A stretch of DNA of 64,000 nucleotides from Massilia aurea (GTDB lineage: Bacteria > Pseudomonadota > Gammaproteobacteria > Burkholderiales > Burkholderiaceae_D). Under the pieces are notes generated by a model, which was not told where the DNA came from, ran no database searches, and was given only the letters and a program-made list of their open reading frames with translations. Numbering within the stretch: the stretch's first letter is position 1; the number at the start of each line of letters is the position of its first letter. Below, piece after piece: positions 9,125-19,167 of the stretch. The stretch lies in contig NZ_JANUGZ010000002.1 of assembly GCF_024753205.1 (NCBI RefSeq), positions 372,001-436,000 on the forward strand. The letters run 5' to 3'. The translations under genes and the position numbers were made by a program.

Positions 9125-9853
9125 ATGACGCACCTACACGACCTGCCCTTTGCCACGCTGCAGTTCTACACCACGGCGCCCTACCCGTGCAGCTATCTCG
9201 ACGCACGCCAGGCGCGCTCGCAGGTCGCGACGCCCTCGCACCTGATCAATGCCGACGTGTATTCCGAGCTGGTCAGGAGTGGCTTCCGGCGCAGCGGCAT
9301 CTTCACCTACCGCCCGTATTGCGACGGTTGCCAGGCCTGCATCCCGGTGCGCGTCAGGTGCGCCGACTTCACACCCAACCGCACCCAGCGCCGCGCCTGG
9401 AAGCGCCATGGCAATCTGGTGGCGATGGTCGCCAACCTGGCGTTCTCGGACGAGCACTATGCACTCTACCTGCGCTATCAGACTACGCGCCACGTGGGCG
9501 GCGGCATGGACCAGGACAGCCGCGACCAGTACGCGCAGTTCCTGCTGCAAAGCCGCGTCAACACGCGTCTGGTTGAATTTCGCGAGCCCGATGGCACCTT
9601 GCGCATGGTGTCGATCATCGACGTGCTGTCCGACGGTCTGTCGTCGGTCTATACCTTCTTTGACCCGAATGTCGAGAATGCGTCGTATGGCACCTACAAC
9701 ATCCTGTGGCAGGTGAATCAGGCGCACGAGCTCGGCCTGTCGCACGTGTACCTGGGTTACTGGATCGCGCAAAGCCCCAAGATGGCCTACAAGATCAACT
9801 TCAGGCCACTCGAAGCGCGCATCGACGGGCAGTGGGGCATTCTGGACGCCTGA
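9125..9853 (+). CDS. bpt: Aspartate/glutamate leucyltransferase (arginyltransferase family)
   Basis: A 242-residue ATE-family enzyme. Bacterial members of this length are Bpt, which put Leu on N-terminal Asp or Glu. Seen: PYPCSYL at the start, the CDGCQAC cysteine pair typical of the N-terminal ATE domain, [13 protein letters not shown] and [14 protein letters not shown] near the end. It lies 65 bases after aat, a conserved pairing that completes the bacterial N-degron pathway. ATG 9125 follows a GAGAGCTCC stretch. Confidence 0.93.
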   Translation: MTHLHDLPFATLQFYTTAPYPCSYLDARQARSQVATPSHLINADVYSELVRSGFRRSGIFTYRPYCDGCQACIPVRVRCADFTPNRTQRRAWKRHGNLVAMVANLAFSDEHYALYLRYQTTRHVGGGMDQDSRDQYAQFLLQSRVNTRLVEFREPDGTLRMVSIIDVLSDGLSSVYTFFDPNVENASYGTYNILWQVNQAHELGLSHVYLGYWIAQSPKMAYKINFRPLEARIDGQWGILDA

Positions 9854-9967
9854 ACCTGTTGCGTGGCGGGTCACCGGACACAACCGCTAACAATTGCATT
9901 GACACTTCGTTACGTACACCCCCTCGCCGCACGTTAGAATGACGGGGATACGTCAACCGAGTACCCT

Positions 9968-11017
9968 ATGCCAGACAAAATCCTGTATACCCTCGTTCGT
10001 CCCGCATTGTTCTCGCTCGATCCCGAAGCGGCGCACAACCTGACCTTGCCCATGCTGCGTCGCGCAGCGGCGCTTGGCCTGACGGGCGCGTTCCGGAAAC
10101 CACGGCCCGATCCGCGCACCGTCATGGGTATCACGTTTCCCAATCCTGTCGGCCTGGCCGCCGGGCTGGACAAGGATGGCGCGTATATCGATGGTCTGGC
10201 GGCACTGGGCTTCGGCTCCATTGAAATCGGCACGGTCACGCCGCGTGGCCAGGCTGGCAACCCGAAGCCGCGCATGTTCCGGCTGCCGCGCGCGCGCGGC
10301 ATCATCAATCGCATGGGCTTCAACAACGGCGGCGTCGACGCGTTTGTGGCCAATGTGCAGGCCTCGCGCTTTTTCCAGGAAAAGCAGGGCGTGCTGGGGC
10401 TGAACATCGGCAAGAATGCCGATACGCCGATCGAGCGCGCTGCCGACGACTACCTCGAATGCCTGCGCAAGGTGTACCCGTATGCCAGCTACGTGACGGT
10501 CAATATCTCGTCGCCGAACACGCAGAACCTGCGCCAGTTGCAGGGCGCGTCCGAACTCGACAGCCTGCTGTCGCAGCTCAAGCAGGAGCAGATGCGCCTG
10601 GCCGACCAGCATGGCCACTACGTCCCGCTCACGCTCAAAATCGCACCGGACGTCGACGGCGACCAGATCCGCGATATCGCCGGCGCCCTGCTGCGTCACA
10701 AGATCGACGGCGTCATCGCCACCAACACCACGCTCAACCGGCGCGATGTCGAGGGCATGAAGCACGCGCAGCAAGCGGGCGGGCTGTCCGGTGCGCCCGT
10801 GTTCGAGCAGTCGAACATCGTGATCCGCGCGCTCAAGACCGAGCTGCGCGACGACATCCCGATCATCGGCGTGGGCGGCATCATGCGCGGCGTCGATGCA
10901 CGTGCGAAGATCGCGGCCGGCGCCAAGCTGGTGCAGTTGTACAGTGGTTTGATCTACGCCGGCCCAGGCCTGGTGCGCGATTGCGCGGACGTGCTGCGCG
11001 AGAAAAAGAAGAAGTAA
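9968..11017 (+). CDS. pyrD: Dihydroorotate dehydrogenase (quinone), class 2
   Basis: A 349-residue inner-membrane-associated flavoenzyme oxidising dihydroorotate to orotate with quinone. The N-terminal amphipathic helix ([14 protein letters not shown]) is class 2 specific. FMN and substrate blocks: [56 protein letters not shown] and IGVGGIMRG. It follows bpt after 114 bases and ends facing the cysB-like gene, with a long GC-rich inverted repeat between them. Confidence 0.96.
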   Translation: MPDKILYTLVRPALFSLDPEAAHNLTLPMLRRAAALGLTGAFRKPRPDPRTVMGITFPNPVGLAAGLDKDGAYIDGLAALGFGSIEIGTVTPRGQAGNPKPRMFRLPRARGIINRMGFNNGGVDAFVANVQASRFFQEKQGVLGLNIGKNADTPIERAADDYLECLRKVYPYASYVTVNISSPNTQNLRQLQGASELDSLLSQLKQEQMRLADQHGHYVPLTLKIAPDVDGDQIRDIAGALLRHKIDGVIATNTTLNRRDVEGMKHAQQAGGLSGAPVFEQSNIVIRALKTELRDDIPIIGVGGIMRGVDARAKIAAGAKLVQLYSGLIYAGPGLVRDCADVLREKKKK

Positions 11018-11027
11018 GCAGCAAAAC

Positions 11028-11061
11028 CCGCCGGCGCCTCGATACAAGGTGCCGGCGGCGC
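11028..11061 (-). terminator. Possible shared terminator between pyrD and the cysB-like gene
   Basis: The inverted repeat GCCGGCRCC-9 bases-GGYGCCGGC lies just between the convergent stops. Read on the minus strand it is followed by GGGTTTTGC, a short U tract; on the plus strand there is none. It is therefore plausible for the minus transcript and weak for pyrD. Confidence 0.45.
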
Positions 11062-11065
11062 CACC

Positions 11066-11995
11066 CTATTCCGCCGTCGCAATCGCCTTTTCGATATCGG
11101 CCCGCGTGTAGCCTTGCGCGAAGCGCTCGATAAAGTGAAACGCGTACGAGCGCAGATAGGCGCCGCGCCGCACCGCCAGGCGCGTCACGTTCTGCGCGAA
11201 CAGGTGCGATGCCTCGATCGCGCGCAGTCCCTTGTCGCGGCCATGGTCGAACGCCATCGACGCCACGATCCCCACGCCCATTCCCAGCGACACGTACTGC
11301 TTGATCACGTCCGAATCCATCGCCGTGAGCACGATGTCCGGCGCCAGCCCGGCTTCGAGAAACGCCGCATCGATGTGGCTGCGGCCAGTGAAGCCCTGGT
11401 CATACGTGATGAGCGGATGCTCGGCCAGGTCTTCCAGGCGCAGCGGCGAACCGCTGGCGAAGATCGGATGGCCTTCCGGCGCCACGATCACATGGCTCCA
11501 GCGGTAGCACGGGAACGACACCAGGTCGGGAAACGCCGACAGGCCTTCGGTGGCAATGCCGATATCGGCCTTGCCCGAAGCGACCCACTCGGCGATGTGT
11601 TCCGGCGCGCTTTGCTGCAGGGCGATGCGCACATTGGGGAACGCGGCGCGAAACGATTGCACCACTTGCGGCAGCGCGTAACGGGCCTGCGTGTGGGTCA
11701 CGGCCACCGTCAGTGTGCCGCTGTCCTGGCCGGCGAATTCACGGCTGGCCTGCTGCAGGTTCTCAGCTTCGACCAGCAGCTTTTCGACGATGCGCAGGAT
11801 GCCCTTGCCGGGCGGCGTGAGCCCCGTCAAGCGCTTGCCGTTGCGCTCGAAAATCACCACGCCCAGTTCATCTTCGAGTTCGCGGATCTGGCGCGATACG
11901 CCCGGCTGCGACGTGAACAGAGCGTTGGCCACGTCGGTCAGGTTGAAGTCGCGGCGGGCCGCTTCGCGCACCGAGCGCAGCTGCTGGAAATTCAT
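11066..11995 (-). CDS. cysB: CysB-family LysR transcriptional regulator
   Basis: A 309-residue LysR-type regulator. The N-terminal winged helix reads [20 protein letters not shown] with [18 protein letters not shown], the CysB/Cbl signature. The effector domain contains [13 protein letters not shown], the inducer-binding TTHTQ-like block. CysB proteins activate sulfate assimilation in response to O-acetylserine. Its ATG overlaps the stop of cysA by four bases (ATGA), so it is the last gene of the sulfate transport operon and probably autoregulated with it. It could be Cbl rather than CysB. Confidence 0.88.
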   Translation of the reverse strand: MNFQQLRSVREAARRDFNLTDVANALFTSQPGVSRQIRELEDELGVVIFERNGKRLTGLTPPGKGILRIVEKLLVEAENLQQASREFAGQDSGTLTVAVTHTQARYALPQVVQSFRAAFPNVRIALQQSAPEHIAEWVASGKADIGIATEGLSAFPDLVSFPCYRWSHVIVAPEGHPIFASGSPLRLEDLAEHPLITYDQGFTGRSHIDAAFLEAGLAPDIVLTAMDSDVIKQYVSLGMGVGIVASMAFDHGRDKGLRAIEASHLFAQNVTRLAVRRGAYLRSYAFHFIERFAQGYTRADIEKAIATAE

Positions 11996-13065
11996 GCGGC
12001 GCTTCCCTGGTCAACAAACACTTCGATGCGGCGCGGACGCACCACCAGCGTGTCGCCTTCTTTGAGGCCCAGGCTGGCGAAGCGGTCGTTTGGCAGCACT
12101 GCTTCGATCATCTGGCCATTGTCGGCGCGCTCCAGATCCAGCTGCGCCAGCGGCCCGATCGCATGGGCGCGGCGCAGCTTGGCCACCACGCCCGCAGCGC
12201 CCGGGGTGTAGCGCTCGACATCGAGGTCGTGCGGGCGCACGTAACCGATACCGGCGCCATCGCGCACGTCGATGTGCTGCGGGGCCTGGAAGTTGACGTC
12301 ACCGCTGGCCAGCACGCCTTCGTGGATGCGGCCGTGGAACAGGTTGACGTTGCCCAGAAAGCCGTACACGAACGGCGACGCCGGATGGTTGTAGACCTGA
12401 TCGGGGCTGCCCAGTTGTTCGACGCGGCCCTTGTTCATCAAGACCACCTGGTCGGCCACTTCGAGTGCTTCTTCCTGGTCGTGCGTGACGAAGATCGACG
12501 TCACGTGCAGATCGTCGTGCAGGCGGCGCAGCCAGCGGCGCAGTTCCTTGCGCACCTTGGCGTCGAGCGCGCCAAACGGCTCGTCGAGCAGCAGCACGCG
12601 CGGCTCGACGGCCAGCGCGCGCGCCAGGGCGATGCGCTGACGCTGGCCGCCGGACAGCTGCGGCGGGTAGCGGTCGGCGATCCAGTCGAGCTGCACCAGT
12701 TCGAGCAGCTTTTTCACCTTGTCGCGGATCTGGTCTTCGCTCGGGCGCTCGCTGCGTGGTTTCACGCGCAGGCCAAACGCGACGTTCTCGAACACGGTCA
12801 TGTGCTTGAACAGCGCGTAGTGCTGGAACACGAAGCCGACCTGGCGCTCGCGCACGTGGCGGTGCGACGAATCCTGGCCATCGAGCAGCACAGTGCCAGA
12901 GTCCGGGTATTCGAGGCCTGCGATGATGCGCAGCAGCGTGGTCTTGCCGCAGCCCGACGGGCCAAGCAAGGCGGTCAGTTCACCGTCCGGGAACTGCAGG
13001 GACACGTCGTCGAGCGCCTTGAACTGGCCGAAATTTTTACGGATGTGTTGGACTTCAATCGTCAT
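11992..13065 (-). CDS. cysA: Sulfate/thiosulfate ABC transporter ATP-binding protein
   Basis: A 357-residue ATPase of the sulfate importer. Walker [13 protein letters not shown]-loop FVFQHYALF, signature [15 protein letters not shown], Walker [13 protein letters not shown] and the H-loop VTHDQEEAL are all intact. The C-terminal 100 residues form the TOBE-like regulatory domain of CysA (VRPHDLDVE). It follows cysW after 19 bases and overlaps the regulator gene downstream. Confidence 0.96.
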   Translation of the reverse strand: MTIEVQHIRKNFGQFKALDDVSLQFPDGELTALLGPSGCGKTTLLRIIAGLEYPDSGTVLLDGQDSSHRHVRERQVGFVFQHYALFKHMTVFENVAFGLRVKPRSERPSEDQIRDKVKKLLELVQLDWIADRYPPQLSGGQRQRIALARALAVEPRVLLLDEPFGALDAKVRKELRRWLRRLHDDLHVTSIFVTHDQEEALEVADQVVLMNKGRVEQLGSPDQVYNHPASPFVYGFLGNVNLFHGRIHEGVLASGDVNFQAPQHIDVRDGAGIGYVRPHDLDVERYTPGAAGVVAKLRRAHAIGPLAQLDLERADNGQMIEAVLPNDRFASLGLKEGDTLVVRPRRIEVFVDQGSAA

Positions 13066-13084
13066 GCGTGACTCCGGCGTAAAT

Positions 13085-13990
13085 TCAGTGAGGGGCGTCC
13101 AGCGAGGCCGACTTGGCCTGGTGCAGACGCCATTCGATAAAGGACTTGATGGCCAGCGTCACCAGCGCGAGCAGCGCCAGCAGCGACGCCACAGCAAAGG
13201 CGGCCGTGAAGTTGTATTCGTTGTAGAGGATTTCGACGTGCAGCGGCATCGTGTTGGTCTCGCCGCGGATGTGGCCCGAGACCACCGAGACGGCGCCGAA
13301 CTCGCCCATCGCGCGGGCGTTACACAGGATCACGCCATACAGCAGGCCCCATTTGATGTTCGGCATCGTCACGCGCCAGAAGGTCGACCAGCCCGATGCG
13401 CCCAGCACCAGCGCCGCTTCTTCTTCTTCGGTGCCCTGCTGCTGCATCAGCGGAATCAGCTCGCGCGCCACGAACGGGAACGTGATGAAAACGGTGGCCA
13501 GCACGATGCCCGGCACGGCAAACAGGATCTTGATGTCGTGCTCGGCCAGCCACGGACCGAACCAGCCCGATGCGCCAAACAGCAGCACGTACATCAGGCC
13601 CGCGATCACGGGCGAGATCGAGAACGGCAGATCGATCAGCGTGAGCAGGATGCTCTTGCCGCGGAATTCGAACTTGGTGATGGCCCAGGCGGCCGCCACG
13701 CCAAACACGAGGTTCAGCGGCACCGAAATCACCGCGGCGATCAGCGTGAGTTTGATGGCCGATACGGCATCCGGATCGATGACCGCTTCGACATACACTT
13801 CCCAGCCCTTCTTGAGCGCTTCGGTAAACACCGCCGCAAGCGGGATGAACAGGAACAGCGTGAGGAAGACGAGGGCGACGGCAATGAGCACGTAGCTGAC
13901 CCAGCGCGGCTCGAGCACGCTCGTATCGAGGCGCTTGCCCCGGGCCGCCGGTGGACGCGGCGGCGTGGCTTTGTCGAGGACGGCACTCAT
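13085..13990 (-). CDS. cysW: Sulfate/thiosulfate ABC transporter permease CysW
   Basis: A 301-residue permease with six hydrophobic segments and the EAA loop near [18 protein letters not shown], the CysW form. The first 40 residues are a proline-rich cytoplasmic leader. It overlaps cysT by four bases (ATGA), indicating coupled translation and likely one-to-one assembly of the permease pair. Confidence 0.95.
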   Translation of the reverse strand: MSAVLDKATPPRPPAARGKRLDTSVLEPRWVSYVLIAVALVFLTLFLFIPLAAVFTEALKKGWEVYVEAVIDPDAVSAIKLTLIAAVISVPLNLVFGVAAAWAITKFEFRGKSILLTLIDLPFSISPVIAGLMYVLLFGASGWFGPWLAEHDIKILFAVPGIVLATVFITFPFVARELIPLMQQQGTEEEEAALVLGASGWSTFWRVTMPNIKWGLLYGVILCNARAMGEFGAVSVVSGHIRGETNTMPLHVEILYNEYNFTAAFAVASLLALLALVTLAIKSFIEWRLHQAKSASLDAPH

Positions 13991-14859
13991 GATTTGCCCG
14001 CCCGTTTGCGTGTCCAGGCCTGCAGCAGATTGATCGTCAGCAGCAGGATGAACGAGAACACCAGCATCACGACGGCAATCGCGGTGGCGCCGGCGTAATC
14101 GTATTGTTCGAGTTTGGAGATGATGAGCAGCGGCGTGATCTCGGACACCATCGGCAGGTTGCCGGCGATGAAGATAACGGAGCCGTATTCGCCGGTAGCG
14201 CGCGCGAAGGCCAGCGCAAAGCCGGTCAGCAGCGCCGGCGTGATCGTCGGCAGCACCACGCGGGTGAACGTCTGCAGCGGCGGCGCGCCCAGGCTGGCGG
14301 CGGCTTCTTCGAGTTCGCGTTCGGCTTCTTCGAGCACCGGCTGCACCGTGCGCACGACGAACGGCAGGCCGATGAAGGTCAGCGCGACCACGACGCCCAG
14401 CGGCGTGAACGCAACCTTGATGCCCCAGGCGGCCAGGTACTGGCCGATCCAGCCATTCTGCGCATACAGGGCGGTCAGCGTGATGCCGGCGACGGCGGTG
14501 GGCAGCGCAAATGGCAAATCGACCAGCGCATCGATGAAGCGCTTGCCGGGAAATTTATACCGCACCAGGACCCAGGCGACGATGCCGCCGAACACGACAT
14601 TCAGGGCGGCTGCGATCAGCGACGCGCCAAAGCTGAGGCGATACGACGCCATGACGCGCTCGGACGTGACCGTGGCCCAGAACTCGGCCCAGGTCATGCT
14701 GAAGGTATTGAGGAACACCGCCGACAGCGGGATGAGAACGATCAGCGCCAGGTAAAACAGCGTGAAGCCGAGCGAAATGCCAAAGCCGGGGATGACCCGG
14801 CCCGGTGCTTTCGACGACTTCGACGCTGCCGTGCTGCCTGGCATGGCAAGCGATGTCAT
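13987..14859 (-). CDS. cysT: Sulfate/thiosulfate ABC transporter permease CysT
   Basis: A 290-residue permease (CysT, also called CysU) with six membrane segments. Diagnostic blocks: [24 protein letters not shown] in the first segment and the EAA loop near [16 protein letters not shown]. It is the first gene of cysT-cysW-cysA-cysB; a sulfate-binding protein gene (sbp or cysP) is not in the window upstream, so the periplasmic component must be encoded elsewhere. Both CysT and CysW are kept in full length. Confidence 0.95.
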   Translation of the reverse strand: MTSLAMPGSTAASKSSKAPGRVIPGFGISLGFTLFYLALIVLIPLSAVFLNTFSMTWAEFWATVTSERVMASYRLSFGASLIAAALNVVFGGIVAWVLVRYKFPGKRFIDALVDLPFALPTAVAGITLTALYAQNGWIGQYLAAWGIKVAFTPLGVVVALTFIGLPFVVRTVQPVLEEAERELEEAAASLGAPPLQTFTRVVLPTITPALLTGFALAFARATGEYGSVIFIAGNLPMVSEITPLLIISKLEQYDYAGATAIAVVMLVFSFILLLTINLLQAWTRKRAGKS

Positions 14860-15020
14860 GCGAGTCCTTATTACAAATTCTTCTATCGGACGCTAATATT
14901 CTCACGTGATCTTTATAACGCAAACGAAGCAATCCTTATTTGTATAGACACGAAACGCTATGTAGACGTGCGGCGTTTGCATGGCGATATGCGGAAATCT
15001 TCGATGGCTGGACAAAAAAA
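14860..15020 (-). promoter_or_regulatory. Upstream region of the cys operon
   Basis: This AT-richer stretch upstream of cysT is where a CysB-controlled promoter would sit. A TATAAA is present on the minus strand near 14916, but I cannot pick a convincing -35 or operator. No gene lies in it. Confidence 0.35.
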
Positions 15021-15050
15021 ATGGCCCAGGCATATGCCTGGGCCATTTTT
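15014..15050 (-). terminator. Bidirectional terminator after the peroxiredoxin gene
   Basis: A perfect 26-base palindrome (ATGGCCCAGGCAT and its complement) is flanked by A7 on the left and T5 on the right. It lies 20 bases after the peroxiredoxin stop and insulates it from the cys operon. Confidence 0.9.
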
Positions 15051-15069
15051 CTGGGCAGTACAACCTGAA

Positions 15070-15714
15070 TTACTTGTTCGGCTGCGGCGTCATGCGCAGA
15101 TACGGACGCGGTGCTTCGAAGCCCTTTGGATACTTTTGCTTGATCACGTCAGGATCGGTGACAGTCAGCGGAATGATGACGTCGTCGCCATCTTTCCAGT
15201 TGCCCGGCGTGGCAACGGTGTAGCCGTCGGTCAGTTGCAGGGCGTCGATCACGCGCAGCACTTCGTCGAAATTGCGGCCGGTGCTCATCGGGTAGGTGAT
15301 GGTCAGGCGCACTTTCTTGTTCGGATCGATGATGAACAGCGAACGCACGGTGGCAGTGGCCGACTGTTCCGGGTGGATCATGTCGTACAGCGTCGAGACC
15401 GAACGGTCGGCATCGGCGATGATCGGGAAGCCCACGACGGTTTGCTGGGTTTCTTCGATGTCGCGGATCCAGTCGCGGTGCTTTTCGGCCGCGTCGACCG
15501 ACAGCGCGATCGCCTTGACATTGCGCTTGTCGAATTCAGGCTTGAGCTTGGCAGTCAGGCCCAGTTCGGTGGTGCAGACCGGCGTGAAGTCGGCCGGGTG
15601 CGAAAACAGCACGACCCACGAGTCGCCTGCCCATTCGTGGAAACGGATAGGGCCAATGCTGGATGCTTGCTCGAAGTCGGGGGCGGTATCGCCGAGGCGT
15701 AAGGTCATGGTCAT
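15070..15714 (-). CDS. 1-Cys peroxiredoxin (Prx6/AhpC-TSA family)
   Basis: A 214-residue thioredoxin-fold peroxidase. The peroxidatic Cys 47 lies in DFTPVCTTE, with the Prx6-type SVDAAEKHRDWIRDI and the long C-terminal dimerisation arm (ITYPMSTGRNFDEVLR, then TPGNWKDGDDVIIPLTV). There is no resolving Cys in the usual position. It reduces hydroperoxides in the cytoplasm. It is a single transcription unit with a strong terminator; dgkA lies 57 bases upstream. Confidence 0.93.
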   Translation of the reverse strand: MTMTLRLGDTAPDFEQASSIGPIRFHEWAGDSWVVLFSHPADFTPVCTTELGLTAKLKPEFDKRNVKAIALSVDAAEKHRDWIRDIEETQQTVVGFPIIADADRSVSTLYDMIHPEQSATATVRSLFIIDPNKKVRLTITYPMSTGRNFDEVLRVIDALQLTDGYTVATPGNWKDGDDVIIPLTVTDPDVIKQKYPKGFEAPRPYLRMTPQPNK

Positions 15715-15771
15715 CTCCTGTGATTGATCAAACTTGTTCGGGGCGCCATCCGGTACGAATGGCGCGTTGGT

Positions 15772-16188
15772 CTACATGAAGCGATTGTAGAGGACGACAG
15801 CCCAGGTCGCGAACGCCAGCAGCAGCGTCAGTGCGACGGCGGCGCTGCCGATGTCCTTGGCTGCTTTCGACAATGGATGGCGCTCGAGCGAAATACGGTC
15901 GACAATCGCCTCGATCGCTGAATTGATCAGCTCGACGATCAGCACCACGATCAGCACGCCGATCATCGCCAGGCGCTGGAAACCGGAAACCGGCAACAGC
16001 AGTGCGATCACGCTGGCCACGACGATCAGCACTACTTCTTGCCGGAACGCCGCTTCACTGCGCCAGGCCCAGCGCAGGCCGTCCCACGTATTGCGGCACG
16101 CCGCGCCAATGCGCTCGAGGCCGCGCAAGGTCTTGAATTCGCTGATCGGGTTGTCCATCGTTGTCCAGTGAGGATGCAGGAACATCAT
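15772..16188 (-). CDS. dgkA: Diacylglycerol kinase
   Basis: A 138-residue inner-membrane kinase with three membrane helices that recycles diacylglycerol to phosphatidic acid. The signature ELINSAIEAIVDRI with KAAKDIGSAAV is intact, including the Glu and Asn residues of the active site. ATG 16188 has GGGAGG seven bases upstream. Another ATG at 16158 (MDNPISEF) matches the usual family N-terminus better, so the first ten residues are uncertain. It is divergent from the IclR gene. Confidence 0.93.
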   Translation of the reverse strand: MMFLHPHWTTMDNPISEFKTLRGLERIGAACRNTWDGLRWAWRSEAAFRQEVVLIVVASVIALLLPVSGFQRLAMIGVLIVVLIVELINSAIEAIVDRISLERHPLSKAAKDIGSAAVALTLLLAFATWAVVLYNRFM

Positions 16189-16303
16189 TATGCCGCCTCC
16201 CGATCAGCATGTGGCATGCAAGCCCACAATGCAAGGGCGGGTTTGCGCGAGCGTTTCACATCATGGTATAAAGAATGGGCCTACTGCACCGCACAACCAT
16301 CAT

Positions 16304-17089
16304 ATGAAAATGGAAACGCCCCAACCCGCCAAGACCTCGATCCAGGTGATCGAACGCATGACCTCGCTTCTAGACGCCCTGGCCACCTATTCCGACCCGG
16401 TCAGTCTCAAGGAACTGGCGCGCGTGTCGGGTCTGCACCCATCCACGGCGCACCGGATCCTCAACGATATGGTGGTCACGCGCTTTGTCGACCGTGTCGA
16501 GCCGGGCACCTACCGGCTCGGCATGCGCCTGCTGGAACTGGGCAATGTGGTCAAGAGCCGGCTGTCGGTGCGCGAAGCGGCGCTCGACGCCATGCGCGCC
16601 CTGCACCGCAAGACGCAGCAGACGGTCAACCTGTCGGTGCGCCAGGGCGATGAAATCGTGTACATCGACCGGGCCTTCTCGGAGCGTTCCGGCATGCAGG
16701 TCGTGCGCGCCATCGGCGGGCGCGGTCCGCTGCACCTGACGTCCACCGGCAAGCTGTTTTTGTCGGTGGACGATGTGAAAGCCACGCGCGCCTACGCGAC
16801 CCGCACGGGCCTGTCGGGCCACACGCGCAATTCGATCACCGAGCTGGCACGGCTGGAGCGCGAGCTGAGTCTGGTGCGCTCGCGCGGCTATGCGCGCGAC
16901 AACGAAGAGCTGGAGCTGGGTGTGCGCTGCATGGCGGCAGGGATCCACGATGACAGTGGCAAACTGGTGGCGGGCTTGTCGATTTCGGCGCCGGCCGACC
17001 GCCTGCAGGAAGACTGGCTCGATGACCTGGTGCAGACAGCGGCGCGCATTTCGGCGACGCTCGGGTACCGGCCGATGCCGACGGTGTAA
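16304..17089 (+). CDS. IclR-family transcriptional regulator
   Basis: A 261-residue regulator. The N-terminal winged helix-turn-helix covers about 15-75 (SLKELARVSGLHPSTAHRIL), followed by the IclR effector domain (about 90-255), which has GDEIVYIDR, IGGRGPLHLTSTGKLF and ELELGVRCMAAGI. Family members control catabolic or stress genes by binding small carboxylic acids; the target is unknown. ATG 16304 is chosen over 16190, which would add 38 low-complexity residues. It is divergent from dgkA and convergent with pbpG. Confidence 0.9.
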   Translation: MKMETPQPAKTSIQVIERMTSLLDALATYSDPVSLKELARVSGLHPSTAHRILNDMVVTRFVDRVEPGTYRLGMRLLELGNVVKSRLSVREAALDAMRALHRKTQQTVNLSVRQGDEIVYIDRAFSERSGMQVVRAIGGRGPLHLTSTGKLFLSVDDVKATRAYATRTGLSGHTRNSITELARLERELSLVRSRGYARDNEELELGVRCMAAGIHDDSGKLVAGLSISAPADRLQEDWLDDLVQTAARISATLGYRPMPTV

Positions 17090-17110
17090 ACAGCAAGAGC
17101 AGATACAACA

Positions 17111-17140
17111 AGGGCAGGCGCAAGGCCTGCCCTTCTTCTT
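17111..17140 (+). terminator. Terminator of the IclR gene
   Basis: The nine-base stem AGGGCAGGC / GCCTGCCCT is followed by TCTTCTT. It touches the stop of the convergent pbpG gene. Confidence 0.75.
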
Positions 17141-18305
17141 AACGCGCCAGGCCTGGCGCGCTGGCGGTGATGGTCGATGGCCGGATTGCATCGACATCCA
17201 TGCGATCAGGCAGCGACTCGATCAGGCGGCGAATCCGGCCGGCGTCGGCCGTGCGCGACATCTTGCCCTTCGAGTCCAGGAACACCATCACCACATTGCG
17301 ACCATGGATCATGGCCTGCATCACCAGGCAGCGCCCTGCTTCGTTGATGAAACCGGTCTTTTGCAGGCCGATATTCCAGTCAGGCAGCGAGACCAGGTAG
17401 TTGGTATTGCGATAGTGCATCGTGCGGCCGCTGGCCTGCACGGTGGAGTTGGGCGTGGTCGAGAATTCGCGCAGCACCGGGTCGCCATGCGCCGCCATGA
17501 CGAGCTTGGCCAGGTCGCGCCCGCTCGAGACGTTGCTGCTCGACAGGCCGCTGGAATCGACGTAACGGGTGTCGCGCATGCCCAACTGGCGCGCCTTGGC
17601 GTTCATCGCGGCGACGAAGGCGCTGATGCCGCCCGGATAGTTGCGGCCCAACGCCGACGCGGCGCGGTTTTCGGAACTCATCAGGGCAATATGGAGCAGT
17701 TCGCGGCGCGTCATGCTGGCGCCAACTGGCAGGCGCGAGCTGCTGAACTTGTGGCGGTCGACGTCGTCGTCGGTCACGCGCAACACTTCGTCCAGGTCTT
17801 GCTTGGAGTCCATCACGACCATGCCCGTCATCAGCTTGGTCAGCGACGCGATCGGCAGTGCGACATTGGCGTTTTTCTCGAACAGCACTTCGGCGCTGTT
17901 CTGATCGACTACGAAGGCCACGTTCGAGCGCAGCGCCAGCGGATCGACGGTGTTGTCGAGGCCAGCCATATCGCCAACGGTCTTGGCAGCAACGCCAACT
18001 GCGACGGCAGCCGCGGCAGTGCGCACCGGCTGGTACGTGACAACGCGCTTGCCGCGCACTGTCTTGACACGGCGGATCATGCGCGGACGGTCGCCTGCGG
18101 CGGCGAGTTCCTGGCGTTTGGCTTTTTTAGTGCGTGTGGCCGTGGTTTTGCGCACGACCTTGCGTTTGACTTTTTTCTTGGCGGCAGACGATTTCTTCGC
18201 CTGCTCGGTGGCGCCCGCACCCGCGCCTGCGCCAGCACCGGCGGCCTGGACTGGGGAAAAGGCAAATAAAGCGGCAACTACAGCAGCCACAGCAAGTTTG
18301 AACAT
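17139..18305 (-). CDS. pbpG: D-alanyl-D-alanine endopeptidase (PBP7/PbpG type)
   Basis: A 388-residue periplasmic penicillin-binding protein of the S11 family. A Sec signal peptide (MFKLAVAAVVAALFAFSPVQA) is followed by an Ala/Gly stretch and a very basic linker (residues about 30-85, many Lys/Arg), then the catalytic domain with SLTK (Ser about 154), SEN and KTGFINEAGRC. These enzymes cut D-Ala-meso-DAP crosslinks in peptidoglycan. The start at 18305 is fixed by the signal peptide; a longer frame to 18449 is rejected. The basic linker is longer than in E. coli PBP7 and may bind the wall. Confidence 0.9.
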   Translation of the reverse strand: MFKLAVAAVVAALFAFSPVQAAGAGAGAGAGATEQAKKSSAAKKKVKRKVVRKTTATRTKKAKRQELAAAGDRPRMIRRVKTVRGKRVVTYQPVRTAAAAVAVGVAAKTVGDMAGLDNTVDPLALRSNVAFVVDQNSAEVLFEKNANVALPIASLTKLMTGMVVMDSKQDLDEVLRVTDDDVDRHKFSSSRLPVGASMTRRELLHIALMSSENRAASALGRNYPGGISAFVAAMNAKARQLGMRDTRYVDSSGLSSSNVSSGRDLAKLVMAAHGDPVLREFSTTPNSTVQASGRTMHYRNTNYLVSLPDWNIGLQKTGFINEAGRCLVMQAMIHGRNVVMVFLDSKGKMSRTADAGRIRRLIESLPDRMDVDAIRPSTITASAPGLAR

Positions 18306-18471
18306 GATGAAGCCCCTGACCCGAACAGATGAGATACGTAGTGAAGTGTAGCGGAACGACGTCCGATCGCAAGCAAAATTCACATTCCGTGCGGCAATAA
18401 GCGACTTAATACAACAAGAAGCGCCCAACCATTTTCCTTTTGATATCAACAGGATATTGACGGTATTTACG

Positions 18472-19167
18472 TTAGTCCATGAAGCGGGCGAAGCCGTGAC
18501 TCGGTTCGCGCTCGGTCACCAGCGTATTCTCGACGCTCGCCGGATCGGCCCAGCCCAGCGCCATGCCGCAGACCACCATCTCGCTGGCCGGCAGATCGAG
18601 TTCGGCACTGATGATCCGATGATACTGCGTGAACGCCGCTTGTGGGCAGGTATCGAGACCGCGCGCGCGCGCCGCCACCATGATGTTCTGTAAAAACATG
18701 CCGTAGTCGAGCCACGAACCCTGCGCCATGATGCGGTCGATCGTGAAGATCAGCCCCACCGGCGCGTCGAAGAAAGCGTAGTTGCGGGCATGCTGGGCTG
18801 CCATGCCGGCCTTGTTGTCGCGGCCCAGACCCAGCAGGCTGTAGAGATCCCAGCCCACCTTGCGCCGCCGGTCGATATACGGCGACGTCCACTCGCGCGG
18901 GTAGTAGGCGTATTCCTCGGTATGCCCGCGTGCCTGCCCAGGATCGGCATTAACAGCCAGGATCGCATTCGACAACCGCGCGCGCGCCGCGCCAGTGAGC
19001 ACATACACCTTCCACGGCTGCGTGTTGGTGCCGGACGGGGCCCGCGCGGCAACGTCGAGGATGCGCGCGATCTCGTCGCGTTCCACCGGCTTGTCGAGAA
19101 AGGCGCGGATCGAGCGGCGCGACGTGATGGCGGCATCGACCGCTTCCTGGCTGGGACTGCTGATCAT
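18472..19167 (-). CDS. Nitroreductase family protein
   Basis: A 231-residue FMN-dependent nitroreductase. Visible blocks are SRRSIRAFLDKPV with the flavin-binding arginines, APSGTNTQPWKVYVLTG, the central GLDTCPQAAFTQY and the C-terminal CGMALGWADP. The family reduces nitroaromatics, quinones or related compounds with NAD(P)H. Its start overlaps the upstream EamA transporter by four bases (ATGA), so both come from one mRNA. Confidence 0.92.
   Translation of the reverse strand: MISSPSQEAVDAAITSRRSIRAFLDKPVERDEIARILDVAARAPSGTNTQPWKVYVLTGAARARLSNAILAVNADPGQARGHTEEYAYYPREWTSPYIDRRRKVGWDLYSLLGLGRDNKAGMAAQHARNYAFFDAPVGLIFTIDRIMAQGSWLDYGMFLQNIMVAARARGLDTCPQAAFTQYHRIISAELDLPASEMVVCGMALGWADPASVENTLVTEREPSHGFARFMD

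Noticed and set aside
9899..9945. TTGACA and TAGAAT as a pyrD promoter
   Set aside because: The boxes are about 30 bases apart, too far for a sigma-70 promoter.
14104..15702. A 532-codon plus-strand frame
   Set aside because: It lies opposite cysT and the peroxiredoxin gene and crosses a strong terminator. The composition is that of antisense frames. The same holds for 12893-14098, 31865-33817 and 44564-46192.
17139..18449. Longer start for the PBP7 gene at 18449
   Set aside because: It would put 48 residues before a clear Sec signal peptide. The ATG at 18305 gives a normal exported protein.
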